Positions 45,039 through 53,333 of a stretch of 64,000 bases of DNA are shown piece after piece; the first letter of the stretch is position 1, and each line of letters starts with the position of its first letter. The DNA comes from Oceanobacillus alkalisoli. GTDB lineage: Bacteria; Bacillota; Bacilli; Bacillales; Amphibacillaceae. Location of the stretch: contig NZ_JAKGBW010000008.1 in assembly GCF_021556485.1 (NCBI RefSeq), positions 84,541 to 148,540 on the forward strand, read 5' to 3'. Both the position numbers and the translations under genes were made by a program. Under the pieces are notes generated by a model. The model saw only the letters and a program-made list of their open reading frames with translations, did no database searches and was not told where the DNA came from.

Positions 45039-45857
45039 TTGACTGTACAATGGGTAGAAGCTAAAAAATATGAAGAAATCATTTATGAAAAATATAATGG
45101 TATTGCTAAAGTGACGATTAATCGTCCAGAGAAGCGAAACGCATTTACACCGCTTACTGTTAATGAGATGATTGATGCCTTTTCAGATGCGCGCGATGAT
45201 TCATCGATTGGTGTTATCGTTTTAACTGGTCAAGGGGAAAAAGCATTTTGCTCTGGTGGTGACCAATCGGTACGCGGACACGGCGGGTATGTTGGTGGAG
45301 ACGAAATCCCTCGTTTGAACGTGCTCGATTTACAACGTCTTATTCGTACGATACCGAAACCGGTAATCGCAATGGTGGCAGGTTATGCTATTGGTGGTGG
45401 ACATGTACTTCATGTCGTTTGTGATTTAACAATTGCAGCAGATAATGCGATTTTTGGTCAAACTGGTCCAAAAGTTGGAAGCTTTGATGCAGGCTACGGA
45501 GCAGGTTACTTAGCACGTCATATCGGACATAAACGTGCGCGTGAAATTTGGTTCCTCTGCCGTCAATACAACGCCCAAGAAGCATTTGATATGGGTCTTG
45601 TCAATACGGTCGTACCTTATGAGAAATTGGAAGAAGAAACAATCCAGTGGTGTGAAGAAATCTTGGAGAAATCCCCAACTGCGCTCCGTTTCTTGAAGGC
45701 ATCATTTAATGCGGATACCGACGGCCTTGCTGGTCTACAACAGTTAGGCGGAGATGCAACATTACTTTATTATACAACAGATGAAGCAAAAGAAGGCCGC
45801 GATGCATTTAAAGAAAAAAGAAAACCGGACTTCAAAAAGTTCCCACGCTTCCCGTAA
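45039..45857 (+). CDS. menB: 1,4-dihydroxy-2-naphthoyl-CoA synthase
   Basis: Crotonase-fold Dieckmann cyclase forming DHNA-CoA. TTG 45039 is the best start: AGGGAGG lies 8 nt upstream and gives [14 protein letters not shown], matching the family length (272 residues). Motifs: [29 protein letters not shown] (about 85-99), [21 protein letters not shown] (oxyanion region) and [16 protein letters not shown] with the catalytic aspartate/tyrosine region. A terminator and REP-like repeats follow. Confidence 0.96.
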   Translation: MTVQWVEAKKYEEIIYEKYNGIAKVTINRPEKRNAFTPLTVNEMIDAFSDARDDSSIGVIVLTGQGEKAFCSGGDQSVRGHGGYVGGDEIPRLNVLDLQRLIRTIPKPVIAMVAGYAIGGGHVLHVVCDLTIAADNAIFGQTGPKVGSFDAGYGAGYLARHIGHKRAREIWFLCRQYNAQEAFDMGLVNTVVPYEKLEEETIQWCEEILEKSPTALRFLKASFNADTDGLAGLQQLGGDATLLYYTTDEAKEGRDAFKEKRKPDFKKFPRFP

Positions 45858-45861
45858 AACC

Positions 45862-45896
45862 AAAACCTTTGCTCCCACAGCAGAGGTTTTCTTTTT
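45862..45896 (+). terminator. Terminator after menB
   Basis: AAAACCTTTGCT pairs with AGCAGAGGTTTT (one mismatch or G-T), followed by CTTTTT. It may attenuate rather than block expression of menE. Confidence 0.82.
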
Positions 45897-45899
45897 GAG

Positions 45900-46003
45900 T
45901 GGGACGTGGGGTCAGAGCATTTGTCCCGGTTGAGAGCGGGATGTGAGGTCGGAGCACTTGTCCCAGTCTAAAGTGGGATATGGTGGTCAGTGCAACTGTC
46001 CCA
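45900..46003. repeat. Three tandem REP-like GGGAC palindromes
   Basis: Three related 28-30 bp units: TGGGACGTGGGGTCAGAGCA... (45900-45927), GGGATGTGAGGTCGGAGCAC... (45938-45964) and TGGGATATGGTGGTCAGTGC... (45974-46003). Each starts TGGGA/GGGA and ends GTCCCA or GTCCC. They lie between menB and menE, with the last one 54 nt before the menE start. Confidence 0.75.
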
Positions 46004-46056
46004 CTTCGTCAGTAGTAAAAAAGCAATGATGCAAATGATGAAAGGAACCTATATAA

Positions 46057-47496
46057 ATGTCTGAAATTATTCCACATTGGCTTTCCAAACGAGCGAATTT
46101 ATCGCCTGAGAATACGGCACTTGAATTAGTGGACGGCAGTAATATTACTTTTCTTGAATTACATAAGAAAAGTGTACAAATGGCAAATAAAATAGCCGCT
46201 CTCGGCGTTGCAAAAGGTACACATCTTGGGATACTATCAGCCAACAATTTAAATATGGTCTATATACTTCATGCTGTCAGTTACCTCGGAGCTGTCGGTG
46301 TACTTCTGAATACAAGGCTGAGTGATGATGAAATAAATTATCAACTGCAAGATGCTGAAGTGAGTATCCTTATTACGGATGAAGAAAATTCCAATCGGCA
46401 GCTTCAAGTGAACGAAAGCTATTCGTATGATGAAGTCAATAAGCAAACAGAAGTGCAAACAGTATTGCAAAAAGAATTAAATCTAGCACAGCCATTTACA
46501 ATAATTTACACCTCTGGCACCACAGGTTTTCCAAAAGGTGTCGTTCATACGTATGGCAACCATTGGTGGAGCGCTATTTCCTCTGCACTCAATTTAGGTC
46601 TTGAGAAAAACGATAAATGGTTAATTTCTCTGCCGCTTTTTCATGTAAGTGGACTGTCCACCTTGATGAAAAGCGTAATGTATGGAATGCCGATCTACTT
46701 AATGAAGAAATTTGATGTGGACCTCGTTCACGATGCAATTATGCGAAAAGAGGTGACCATCGTTTCGGTTGTAACTTTAATGATGCAGCGCCTTATGGAA
46801 AAATTGAATTCAGAAAGTTACCCTCGTACATTGCGTTGTTTTCTTTTAGGAGGTGGCCCAGCTCCAAAAATATTATTGGAGAAAGCAAAAGATAAAAACA
46901 TACCGGTTTTCCAAAGTTATGGAATGACAGAAACGACATCACAAATTGCAACGCTATCTGCTCAAGATGCGTTAGATAAAATTGGCTCAGCTGGTAAGCC
47001 GCTCTTGCCTGCTGAACTGGAAATTAAGAATCCGGGTATAGATGGGGTCGGCGAAATTATCGTGAAAGGGCCAATGGTAACTGAAGGTTATTACAAAAAT
47101 GAAGCTGCCAATGAGCAGACGCTAGTGAATGGATGGCTTCATACGGGAGATCTTGGTTATCTCGATGATGCTGGTTATCTTTATGTTGTCGATCGCCGAA
47201 CAGATCTGATTATTTCCGGCGGAGAAAATATTTATCCATCTGAAATTGAAAATGCTCTTGTAAAACTTCCTGAGATTGAAGAAGCTGGTGTAATTGGAGT
47301 CGCTGATGAGACATGGGGAGAAGTTCCGGTTGCTTATGTTGTTTTGAATGAGCCTGTTTCGGAAACAGATATTTTATTAAACTTAGGCAAACAGCTGGCT
47401 AAATATAAATTGCCGAAAGAAATCATTTTTATTAAGGAAATGCCGAGAAATGCGTCGAATAAATTGGTTAGAAATAAATTAAAGGATATAACATAA
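46057..47496 (+). CDS. menE: o-Succinylbenzoate-CoA ligase
   Basis: Adenylate-forming enzyme that activates OSB with CoA before MenB. 479 residues with the P-loop-like TIIYTSGTTGFPKGV (about 149-163), the A5 motif QSYGMTETTSQ, the A7 GWLHTGDLGYLD and the A8 hinge VVDRRTDLIISGGENIYPSEIE, and the A10 lysine region PRNASNKLVRNKLK. ATG 46057 follows AAAGGAA. menC, which makes OSB, usually follows menE but is not here. Confidence 0.95.
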   Translation: MSEIIPHWLSKRANLSPENTALELVDGSNITFLELHKKSVQMANKIAALGVAKGTHLGILSANNLNMVYILHAVSYLGAVGVLLNTRLSDDEINYQLQDAEVSILITDEENSNRQLQVNESYSYDEVNKQTEVQTVLQKELNLAQPFTIIYTSGTTGFPKGVVHTYGNHWWSAISSALNLGLEKNDKWLISLPLFHVSGLSTLMKSVMYGMPIYLMKKFDVDLVHDAIMRKEVTIVSVVTLMMQRLMEKLNSESYPRTLRCFLLGGGPAPKILLEKAKDKNIPVFQSYGMTETTSQIATLSAQDALDKIGSAGKPLLPAELEIKNPGIDGVGEIIVKGPMVTEGYYKNEAANEQTLVNGWLHTGDLGYLDDAGYLYVVDRRTDLIISGGENIYPSEIENALVKLPEIEEAGVIGVADETWGEVPVAYVVLNEPVSETDILLNLGKQLAKYKLPKEIIFIKEMPRNASNKLVRNKLKDIT

Positions 47497-47506
47497 AAAA
47501 ACAGTT

Positions 47507-47541
47507 AAAGCTTCCGCTAAGAATAGTGGGAGCTTATTTTT
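47507..47541 (+). terminator. Terminator of menE
   Basis: AAGCTTCCGCT pairs with AGTGGGAGCTT with G-T pairs, followed by ATTTTTT. Confidence 0.82.
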
Positions 47542-47570
47542 TGAGACAAGTGCACTGACCCCATGTCCCA
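47542..47570. repeat. REP-like palindrome (GGGAC family), copy 5
   Basis: TGAGACAAGTGCACTGACCC...TGTCCCA, reverse-oriented relative to the tandem array at 45900. It directly follows the menE terminator. Confidence 0.7.
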
Positions 47571-47639
47571 GTCAATAAATGGTTTAAATTTTTTATTATA
47601 AGGAAAACAGTTAGTACAAGTAGAGGAGGGTTATGGAAG

Positions 47640-49193
47640 ATGAATGAGTTTTTTGATCAGTATTTTTCAGCAAGTTTTATGCATAGTTTAATGAATTTCT
47701 TAATCGCTTTAGTCGTTCTAGTCGTTGGATGGCTTATTGCTAAGGCGATTGGGAAAACGGTGGAGAAAGCACTTCATAAGACGAATTGGGATGAAAAAGT
47801 GTTCAAGCGGTATCAGGTGGAAGGGGAAGCGACATCAGATGACAGGAAGAAAATCGACACAAACGAGATAATCGGTAAGATTGTTTACTACTTCCTGTTG
47901 TTGATTGTTATTATCCTTTTCTTGAATATGCTTAGTCTCACCATTCTCGCAGGTCCATTATCAAATCTTGTAGCTACTTTATTATCGATTATTCCTGCGA
48001 TTTTAAAAGCAGTACTTATCTTTGCTGTAGCTTGGGCGATTGGATTCATTGTTCAATGGTTAATTGCAGAGGGAACAAAGAAATTTAATCTCACCCGCCT
48101 GTTTTATAAAATGAAAGTCGCCAAGACAGAAGAAGAAATCCAAGGGTATATGCGCACAATCGGTAAAGTAGCATTTTATCTTATCTTACTCTTGTTCTTG
48201 CCAGCGATATTAAATGCATTAAACATTACAGGGGTAGCGGAACCATTTACAAATCTGCTGCATTCCATACTCGCATTTATTCCGAAACTGGCGGCTGCAG
48301 TATTAACTTTCGCTGTTGGTTGGTTCGTAGCTAAAATTACAAAAACAATTGTCACGAACCTTTTACAAAGTGTCGGCTCTGAAAAACTCGTAAGCCGCTT
48401 CAATCTTACAAAACTGTTTGAAGGAACGACCTTAGCAGGATTCGTCGGGAATCTTGTCTTTATTCTCATCCTCATTCCAGTTACAATTGCAGCACTCGAG
48501 CAACTGGAAATTGCCGGTATCACTGATCCAGCAATCAGCATGCTTGATAAAGCAGTTAGCATGATTCCGAATATAGCTGTAGCAATCGTACTGATACTTG
48601 TCGGTGTCTGGTTAGGGAAATTTATTGGCAAGTTTGTCCGTGATTTCTTAGGAAACATTGGATTTAACCGGATCACGGAGCAAATGGATGTAAATGAAAG
48701 GAAGATGTCCGGGAAGCTCGCACCAGCAGCTCTTGTCGGCTATATCGTCCAAGTATTAATCGTCTTCTTTATGACGATTCAAGCCTTCCATGTTTTGCAG
48801 TTAGACTTCCTAGTAGGTATTGCAACTGCTGTCACTGCGTATTTACCAATGGTTCTTGCTGCAGTTCTTACACTTGGGGTAGCGTTGATTTTAGCGAATA
48901 TCGTGGAAAAAGTCTTGAAAAATATTTTATCTGGACCGGCAGCTCGAACGCTTGCTCTCTTTGCTAAAATAACGATCATCACAATAGCCGTATTCATGGC
49001 ACTGACACAACTTGGTATAGCTCCTTCGATTGTAAACGCGGCGTTTATACTGATTCTTGGCGGATTGTCACTTGCATTCGGTTTAGCATTTGGTTTAGGT
49101 GGAAAAGATTTCGCAGCTAAATACTTGAAGAAATTTGATAATACAATCGAAGAGACAACGATTAAAGAAGAGGGAAAACGAAACAATGAATAA
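47640..49193 (+). CDS. Mechanosensitive ion channel-related protein with repeated TM helices
   Basis: 517 residues with about ten to twelve membrane helices arranged as repeats of a unit resembling the conserved TM helix (PF05552) found in MscS-related CmpX-type proteins: LIALVVLVVGWLIAKAIGK, LAAAVLTFAVGWFVAKITK, IPNIAVAIVLILVGVWLGKF and LPMVLAAVLTLGVALILANI each follow a helix-G-W/hydrophobic pattern. The end (GGLSLAFGLAFGLGGKDFAAKYL) looks like the pore-lining TM3 of MscS, but the cytoplasmic cage domain is nearly absent. AGAGGAGGG precedes ATG 47640. Channel activity is inferred from the family. Confidence 0.75.
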   Translation: MNEFFDQYFSASFMHSLMNFLIALVVLVVGWLIAKAIGKTVEKALHKTNWDEKVFKRYQVEGEATSDDRKKIDTNEIIGKIVYYFLLLIVIILFLNMLSLTILAGPLSNLVATLLSIIPAILKAVLIFAVAWAIGFIVQWLIAEGTKKFNLTRLFYKMKVAKTEEEIQGYMRTIGKVAFYLILLLFLPAILNALNITGVAEPFTNLLHSILAFIPKLAAAVLTFAVGWFVAKITKTIVTNLLQSVGSEKLVSRFNLTKLFEGTTLAGFVGNLVFILILIPVTIAALEQLEIAGITDPAISMLDKAVSMIPNIAVAIVLILVGVWLGKFIGKFVRDFLGNIGFNRITEQMDVNERKMSGKLAPAALVGYIVQVLIVFFMTIQAFHVLQLDFLVGIATAVTAYLPMVLAAVLTLGVALILANIVEKVLKNILSGPAARTLALFAKITIITIAVFMALTQLGIAPSIVNAAFILILGGLSLAFGLAFGLGGKDFAAKYLKKFDNTIEETTIKEEGKRNNE

Positions 49194-49281
49194 TTTTGAA
49201 AAGGAAAATCAAATGATTCGGTTGGCTTTCGTACATGCATTTTCTTTAAAAAGGTAAACTAATAAAAAGGAGGATGACATC

Positions 49282-49608
49282 ATGAAGGAGAAATATTACG
49301 TGAACATCGCAGAAGGTGGTATTTCTCAGGAAACTGAAGCCACCAACGCGACGTTTGGGATTTATGCAGATAATGGTGAGATTGGCAAGTTAAGGGAGAA
49401 AATGACGAATATGGACGATGCGAATAATGGAAGCTATATTCGGGCGCACAGTCCTTTTTTTCCTCAAGATGAATCACCCGAAAATGCTCGGTATGATAAT
49501 AACCTAAAGGATCTGTATGCACTCCTCTATGAGCTTGGTGATGAGGAGACGAAAGCACATATCGAGTCCATCGGTATTCTGAACGAACCAGGTGATAATT
49601 TAGTTTAA
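49282..49608 (+). CDS. Conserved small protein of unknown function
   Basis: 108 residues, ATG 49282 with AAGGAGG upstream. The sequence is acidic, soluble, and has no signal peptide. I recognise the pattern (KYYVNIAEGGISQE near the start, RAHSPFF in the middle, LYALLYELGDEETKAHIESIGIL near the end) from uncharacterised Bacillaceae proteins sometimes labelled hydrolase without evidence, so I give no function. A terminator follows. Confidence 0.75.
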   Translation: MKEKYYVNIAEGGISQETEATNATFGIYADNGEIGKLREKMTNMDDANNGSYIRAHSPFFPQDESPENARYDNNLKDLYALLYELGDEETKAHIESIGILNEPGDNLV

Positions 49609-49609
49609 G

Positions 49610-49642
49610 AAGAAAGTGGGGGAGGACCTCACTTTCTTTTTT
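49610..49642 (+). terminator. Terminator after the unknown small protein gene
   Basis: AAGAAAGTG (49610-49618) pairs with CACTTTCTT (49630-49638), then TTTTT. Confidence 0.85.
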
Positions 49643-49726
49643 TACATATGGTACAATGAAGCAACCTAAGGAAATAAAAAAGACGAATAAGCGGAATTAT
49701 TAATACATCAAAGGTCGTGTTTTTGT

Positions 49727-50194
49727 TTGATTACATTTAGTGATTTTTATAATAATAAGGTGCAGTTATCCTTTCAAGATCATCCTTTTTCCAAAGATCC
49801 GAAGCATGTTTTAGTCATCTGCAGACACCGAGGAAAGTGGCTGCTAACAAAGCATAAAGAACGAGGACTGGAATTTCCAGGAGGAAAAGTTGAACCTGGA
49901 GAAATCGCAAATGATGCTGCTGTAAGAGAAGTGATGGAAGAAACTGGTGGAGTCGTTACCAAGCTCCATTATATTGGACAATATTTTGTAGATGGTAAGA
50001 AGGATTATGTCATAAAAAATCTTTATTTTGCCGAAGTGAATGAATTAAAAGAGCAACCAACCTACTATGAAACAGATGGTCCAGTATTATTGCTGGAAAT
50101 CCCTGAGAATGTCAGATTTAACTCATCCTACAGTTTTATTATGAAGGACCGGATCATTGAACATGGGATTGGATATATCACAAAGAATTTTTAA
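49727..50194 (+). CDS. ytkD: Nudix nucleoside triphosphatase YtkD
   Basis: B. subtilis YtkD hydrolyses nucleoside triphosphates including 8-oxo-dGTP and can also remove 5' phosphates from RNA. 155 residues, TTG start at 49727 with AAAGGTCG about 10 nt upstream. The Nudix box is intact: GGKVEPGEIANDAAVREVME followed by ETGG (about residues 51-74). It is convergent with the ytl importer genes, as in B. subtilis, and its stop codon lies at the edge of a 250 bp repeat element. Confidence 0.88.
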   Translation: MITFSDFYNNKVQLSFQDHPFSKDPKHVLVICRHRGKWLLTKHKERGLEFPGGKVEPGEIANDAAVREVMEETGGVVTKLHYIGQYFVDGKKDYVIKNLYFAEVNELKEQPTYYETDGPVLLLEIPENVRFNSSYSFIMKDRIIEHGIGYITKNF

Positions 50195-50445
50195 TAAGAT
50201 TAGGCTGGGAAATAACGATTCTGATATGAATTAAATCCGAACAAAACTGCTAACCAGCTCCGGGAATATACGGAGACTTCTGCAGGAAGAAAGGCATCGG
50301 TGAGCCCCCGTAGCAGGCTTGCCCGTGAGGAGGATCACCAGCCGCCTGCGGAAAGCGAAGTATATTCCCGGAGCGGTGTCGATGCTCTTTATTATGATTA
50401 ATTCGGATTTATATCCATGCTAAGAAATTATGTCCCAGTCTTATT
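50193..50445. mobile_element. 250 bp inverted-repeat element between ytkD and the ytl genes
   Basis: The two ends form an imperfect inverted repeat of about 80 nt: AATAAGATTAGGCTGGGAAATAA at the left (short segments match) against the complement of TTATGTCCCAGTCTTATT at the right, with ATCCGAA and CTCCGGGAATATAC conserved deeper in. The centre is GC-rich with TGAGCCCCCGTAGCAGG. It reaches from the TAA of ytkD to the TAA of the permease gene. TGGGACATAA-type ends are widespread in Bacillales intergenic repeats. It may also act as a two-way terminator. Confidence 0.75.
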
Positions 50446-51247
50446 TTGTATGCTTCATCAGCCAGGCCTCAAGCTTTTCTACTCCTTTATACATTAATGC
50501 TGCTAGGATCGCGATGATAACAAGGCTCGCCATTACTAATGAAAAGTCAAACACTTGGAAACCATAAATAATTAAATATCCGAGCCCTTGCTTGGAAACA
50601 AGATACTCTCCAACAATAACACCCACCCAGGATAAACCGACATTCACTTTCAGCGTAGAAATCATCACTGGCAGTGACGCGGGGAAAATTGCTTCTTTGA
50701 AGATCTGTGATTGATTTGCCCCAAAACTGCGCAGTACCATTGTGTAATTCCGATCAACTTCTAGAAATGCCCGGTAGACGACTAAGGTTGTGACAATAAC
50801 TGATATAATAAACCCCATTGCGATAATCGATAAATACCCGGGACCAAGGGCAACAATAAGGATTGGTCCAAGAGCAACTTTCGGCATCGCATTAAAAATG
50901 ACTAAATATGGGTCCATAATATTTGCAAATCGGTTAGAGTACCATAATGAAGTGGCGATTAACACACCGCCAATAGTCCCGATGAGAAAGCCGAGCAATG
51001 TTTCAAATAATGTAACCGATACATGGACAAATAGACTGCCGTTCGCAATTCGTGTTAGAATTAAATCAAAAATCTTGGAGGGGGAACTGAATAATAACGG
51101 ATCGATAATGTACAGGCGGCTGCTAATTTCCCAACAGAGGAAAAAAATAACGGCAATACCTACTTGCCAGGTTAAGACAATTTTTCTCTCTTTTTTCAGT
51201 CCTTTTTGATACGCTTCGTATAATTGTTCATCTTTTAGAGGTTTCAT
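50441..51247 (-). CDS. ytlD: ABC transporter permease, SsuC/ThiX-like
   Basis: 268 residues with six membrane helices and the inner-membrane permease EAA loop ([29 protein letters not shown], about 168-196, in segments). This is the nitrate/sulfonate/taurine-type BPD permease family. The start overlaps the ATP-binding gene by 4 nt (ATGA). Name from order and size match to B. subtilis ytlACD-ytkD; the substrate is not known. Confidence 0.82.
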   Translation of the reverse strand: MKPLKDEQLYEAYQKGLKKERKIVLTWQVGIAVIFFLCWEISSRLYIIDPLLFSSPSKIFDLILTRIANGSLFVHVSVTLFETLLGFLIGTIGGVLIATSLWYSNRFANIMDPYLVIFNAMPKVALGPILIVALGPGYLSIIAMGFIISVIVTTLVVYRAFLEVDRNYTMVLRSFGANQSQIFKEAIFPASLPVMISTLKVNVGLSWVGVIVGEYLVSKQGLGYLIIYGFQVFDFSLVMASLVIIAILAALMYKGVEKLEAWLMKHTK

Positions 51248-52026
51248 ATTCCTTCACCTGATTTTTCTTTTTTCTCTAACTCTTGCCAAATCGTATCGAA
51301 TATTGGTTGAAATGCATCATGCTTTCGTGCAACTATGGGAGATTCTGCCCGTAATTCCGTTGGCACATCATAAATTTTTACGATTCTGCCGGGGTTTGCC
51401 TCCATCATGATGATTCGGTCACTCATTGCAATCGCTTCTCCAATGTCGTGGGTTACAAGAATCGTTGTTTTCTCATATTGATTAAGAATTGTTGCAACAA
51501 GATCTTCCAATTTCAATTTTGTCTGAAAGTCAAGGGAGGAGAACGGTTCATCCAGCAGGAATATTTCTGGATTGTTCATCAGTGTTCGAACGAGTGCAGC
51601 ACGTTGTCTCATGCCCCCGGATAATTCAGTCGGGTATTGGTTTTTTACGTTCGATAGTCCAACCTCTTGAAGCAAAACATTTGCCCGATCCTCTATCGCT
51701 TCGTCTTCGCGTTTTTGAATTTTTGGTCCAAGTAACACATTCTGTAAAACCGTTTTCCAAGGAAATAGATAATCTTGCTGCAGCATATAGCCGATTTCTT
51801 CTTTGCTTTCTTTGATTGGAACCTCGTGAATAAAGATATCTCCAGAGGTATGCTGAAGTAACCGGGCGATAATGGAGAGGATCGTTGACTTACCGCAGCC
51901 ACTTGGTCCAAGGATGGAAATGAATTCTCCTCGTTCTAACGAAAAGCTAATATCTTCCAGTGCTTTCGTGTAACCATTTTTGGAAAAATAATGATGGCTG
52001 ATACCGGCAAGTTTTAAAATCGTCAT
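51244..52026 (-). CDS. ytlC: ABC transporter ATP-binding protein, SsuB-like
   Basis: 260-residue ATPase with Walker [10 protein letters not shown] (about 40-48), Q-loop [10 protein letters not shown], signature [11 protein letters not shown] (about 135-145), Walker [13 protein letters not shown] and H-loop VTHDIGEAI. It powers the importer with the permease and lipoprotein on either side. Middle gene of a three-gene operon on the minus strand. Confidence 0.88.
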   Translation of the reverse strand: MTILKLAGISHHYFSKNGYTKALEDISFSLERGEFISILGPSGCGKSTILSIIARLLQHTSGDIFIHEVPIKESKEEIGYMLQQDYLFPWKTVLQNVLLGPKIQKREDEAIEDRANVLLQEVGLSNVKNQYPTELSGGMRQRAALVRTLMNNPEIFLLDEPFSSLDFQTKLKLEDLVATILNQYEKTTILVTHDIGEAIAMSDRIIMMEANPGRIVKIYDVPTELRAESPIVARKHDAFQPIFDTIWQELEKKEKSGEGI

Positions 52027-52037
52027 AAATATCCCTC

Positions 52038-53021
52038 CTATTCATTTATCACTTCTTCTGCAATATCTGTATTTACCAACTCTTCATGGGGAGCATCAAT
52101 TGGGAGTTCACCAGCTTCATCCATAATCGTTTTTAAATTCTCCCATTCTTCTTCATCTAAATATGGATCATTTGCGAAAGAATCCTGATTTTTATAGCGT
52201 TCAATCGATGAGGCGAGAATGTCTTGGTCGGTATCTTCAAAATAAGGGGCAATCACTTCAGCAATCGTTTCGGCATCGTTTTCTTCCACCCATTGCTGAG
52301 CGCGATAAATTGCTCGAGTAAACTTCTTCACGGTGTCTTCATTTTCTTCCAGGAAGCTTTCTTGTGTCATAAAGACGGTATATGGGACCTTGCCGGATTC
52401 TTCACCGAATGATGTAATAATATGTCCTTGGCCTTCTTGTTCAAAGACACTTGCCGTTGGTTCGAATAATTGCACGAATTCATAGTTGCCAGACTGGAAA
52501 GCGCTCGGAATATTGGCGTAATCAATACTTTGATCCAAGATGAGATCATTGTGCGGATCAATGTCATGCTTTTTCAATACAAATTCTCCAACCATCTGTG
52601 GCATACCACCAACACGCTGGCCAAGAAATTCTTTCCCTTTCATATCATCCCAGCTGAAATCCGGATAAGCTTCTTTTGCAACAAGGAACGTCCCGTCTGT
52701 TTGTGTGAGCTGGGCGAAGTTTACGGCATAGTCACGAGAGTCTTGTGCATAGACATAGATTGATGTTTCCGACCCGACTAGGGCAATATCGGCACCACCG
52801 GATAAAAGAGCAGTCATCGTCGTATCCCCACCCCAAGTCGTTTGCAGTTCAACATCCAATCCTTCTTCTTCAAAAAAACCTTGTTCCAGTGCTACATATT
52901 GAGGTGCGTAAAAAAGGGAACGTGTAACCTCAGCAAGATTAATTTTTACTGTTTCTGATTGGCAGGCAGTAATGAAAAACAGGAAGCCGAGCAAAAGTAA
53001 ACCTTTTATTATTATTTTCAT
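52038..53021 (-). CDS. ytlA: ABC transporter substrate-binding lipoprotein, NMT1/SsuA-like
   Basis: 327-residue lipoprotein (start at 53021, AAAGGG upstream; lipobox FITAC). The mature part follows the NMT1/THI5-like pattern: LFYAPQYVALEQGFFEEEGLDVEL, TTMTALLSGGADIALVGSE, and GQRVGGMPQMVGEFVLKK. Such proteins bind HMP-type thiamine precursors, aliphatic sulfonates, taurine or nitrate, and sequence alone does not decide. No thiamine riboswitch or sulfur gene is adjacent. First gene of the operon. Confidence 0.83.
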   Translation of the reverse strand: MKIIIKGLLLLGFLFFITACQSETVKINLAEVTRSLFYAPQYVALEQGFFEEEGLDVELQTTWGGDTTMTALLSGGADIALVGSETSIYVYAQDSRDYAVNFAQLTQTDGTFLVAKEAYPDFSWDDMKGKEFLGQRVGGMPQMVGEFVLKKHDIDPHNDLILDQSIDYANIPSAFQSGNYEFVQLFEPTASVFEQEGQGHIITSFGEESGKVPYTVFMTQESFLEENEDTVKKFTRAIYRAQQWVEENDAETIAEVIAPYFEDTDQDILASSIERYKNQDSFANDPYLDEEEWENLKTIMDEAGELPIDAPHEELVNTDIAEEVINE

Positions 53022-53112
53022 ATTGTCCGACCCTTTCGCATGATAGTAGGTAGTCAACTACATTCTATGCCTGGGCGGTGGAATTGTGCAGAAGACAATG
53101 GGTAGAAGAATA

Positions 53113-53143
53113 AAAAAACATCCGATTTTTATTAAAAATCGGA
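53113..53143 (-). terminator. Terminator downstream of pckA (minus strand)
   Basis: CCGATTTTT and AAAAATCGG form a stem at about 53121-53142; on the minus strand it is followed by a T run. It lies about 190 nt past the pckA stop, with a PATE-like element between, so the element seems to have entered the pckA 3' untranslated region. Confidence 0.6.
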
Positions 53144-53175
53144 AGTTCAGCAAAGTAACTATTAATGAAATTTAT

Positions 53176-53304
53176 TCTGGTGTAACCGTCCAAACTCCCA
53201 CATCAAAACTTCAGGTCTTTCGAGGAAGGTTAGGTGGGAAGAAACATGGACTAACACGCAGTGGGATTGTAAAGAATTCCCACTGAGTGAAGTTTCACTT
53301 TTAT
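53176..53304 (+). mobile_element. PATE-like mini-element, divergent copy 6
   Basis: 129 bp, preceded by TTTAT (53171-53175). Left end TCTGGTGTAACCGTCC differs in sequence from other copies, but the right end GTGAAGTTTCACTTTTAT and terminal hairpin (CAGTGGGATT/AATTCCCACTG) are shared. GTCCA/TGGAC and CTCCCACA/GGTGGGA replace the equivalent stems of the other copies, keeping pairing. Confidence 0.65.
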
Positions 53305-53333
53305 AATTATCCTTTTGGGATGAGGATACATTG

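Noticed and set aside
48176-49240. Long minus-strand frames opposite the mechanosensitive channel-like gene
   Set aside because: Antisense shadows of a hydrophobic coding sequence; the plus-strand gene has the ribosome binding site and family features.
53086-53286. 66-codon open frame between ytlA and pckA
   Set aside because: It runs through a terminator hairpin and a PATE-like element; composition is that of the repeat, and there is no ribosome binding site.
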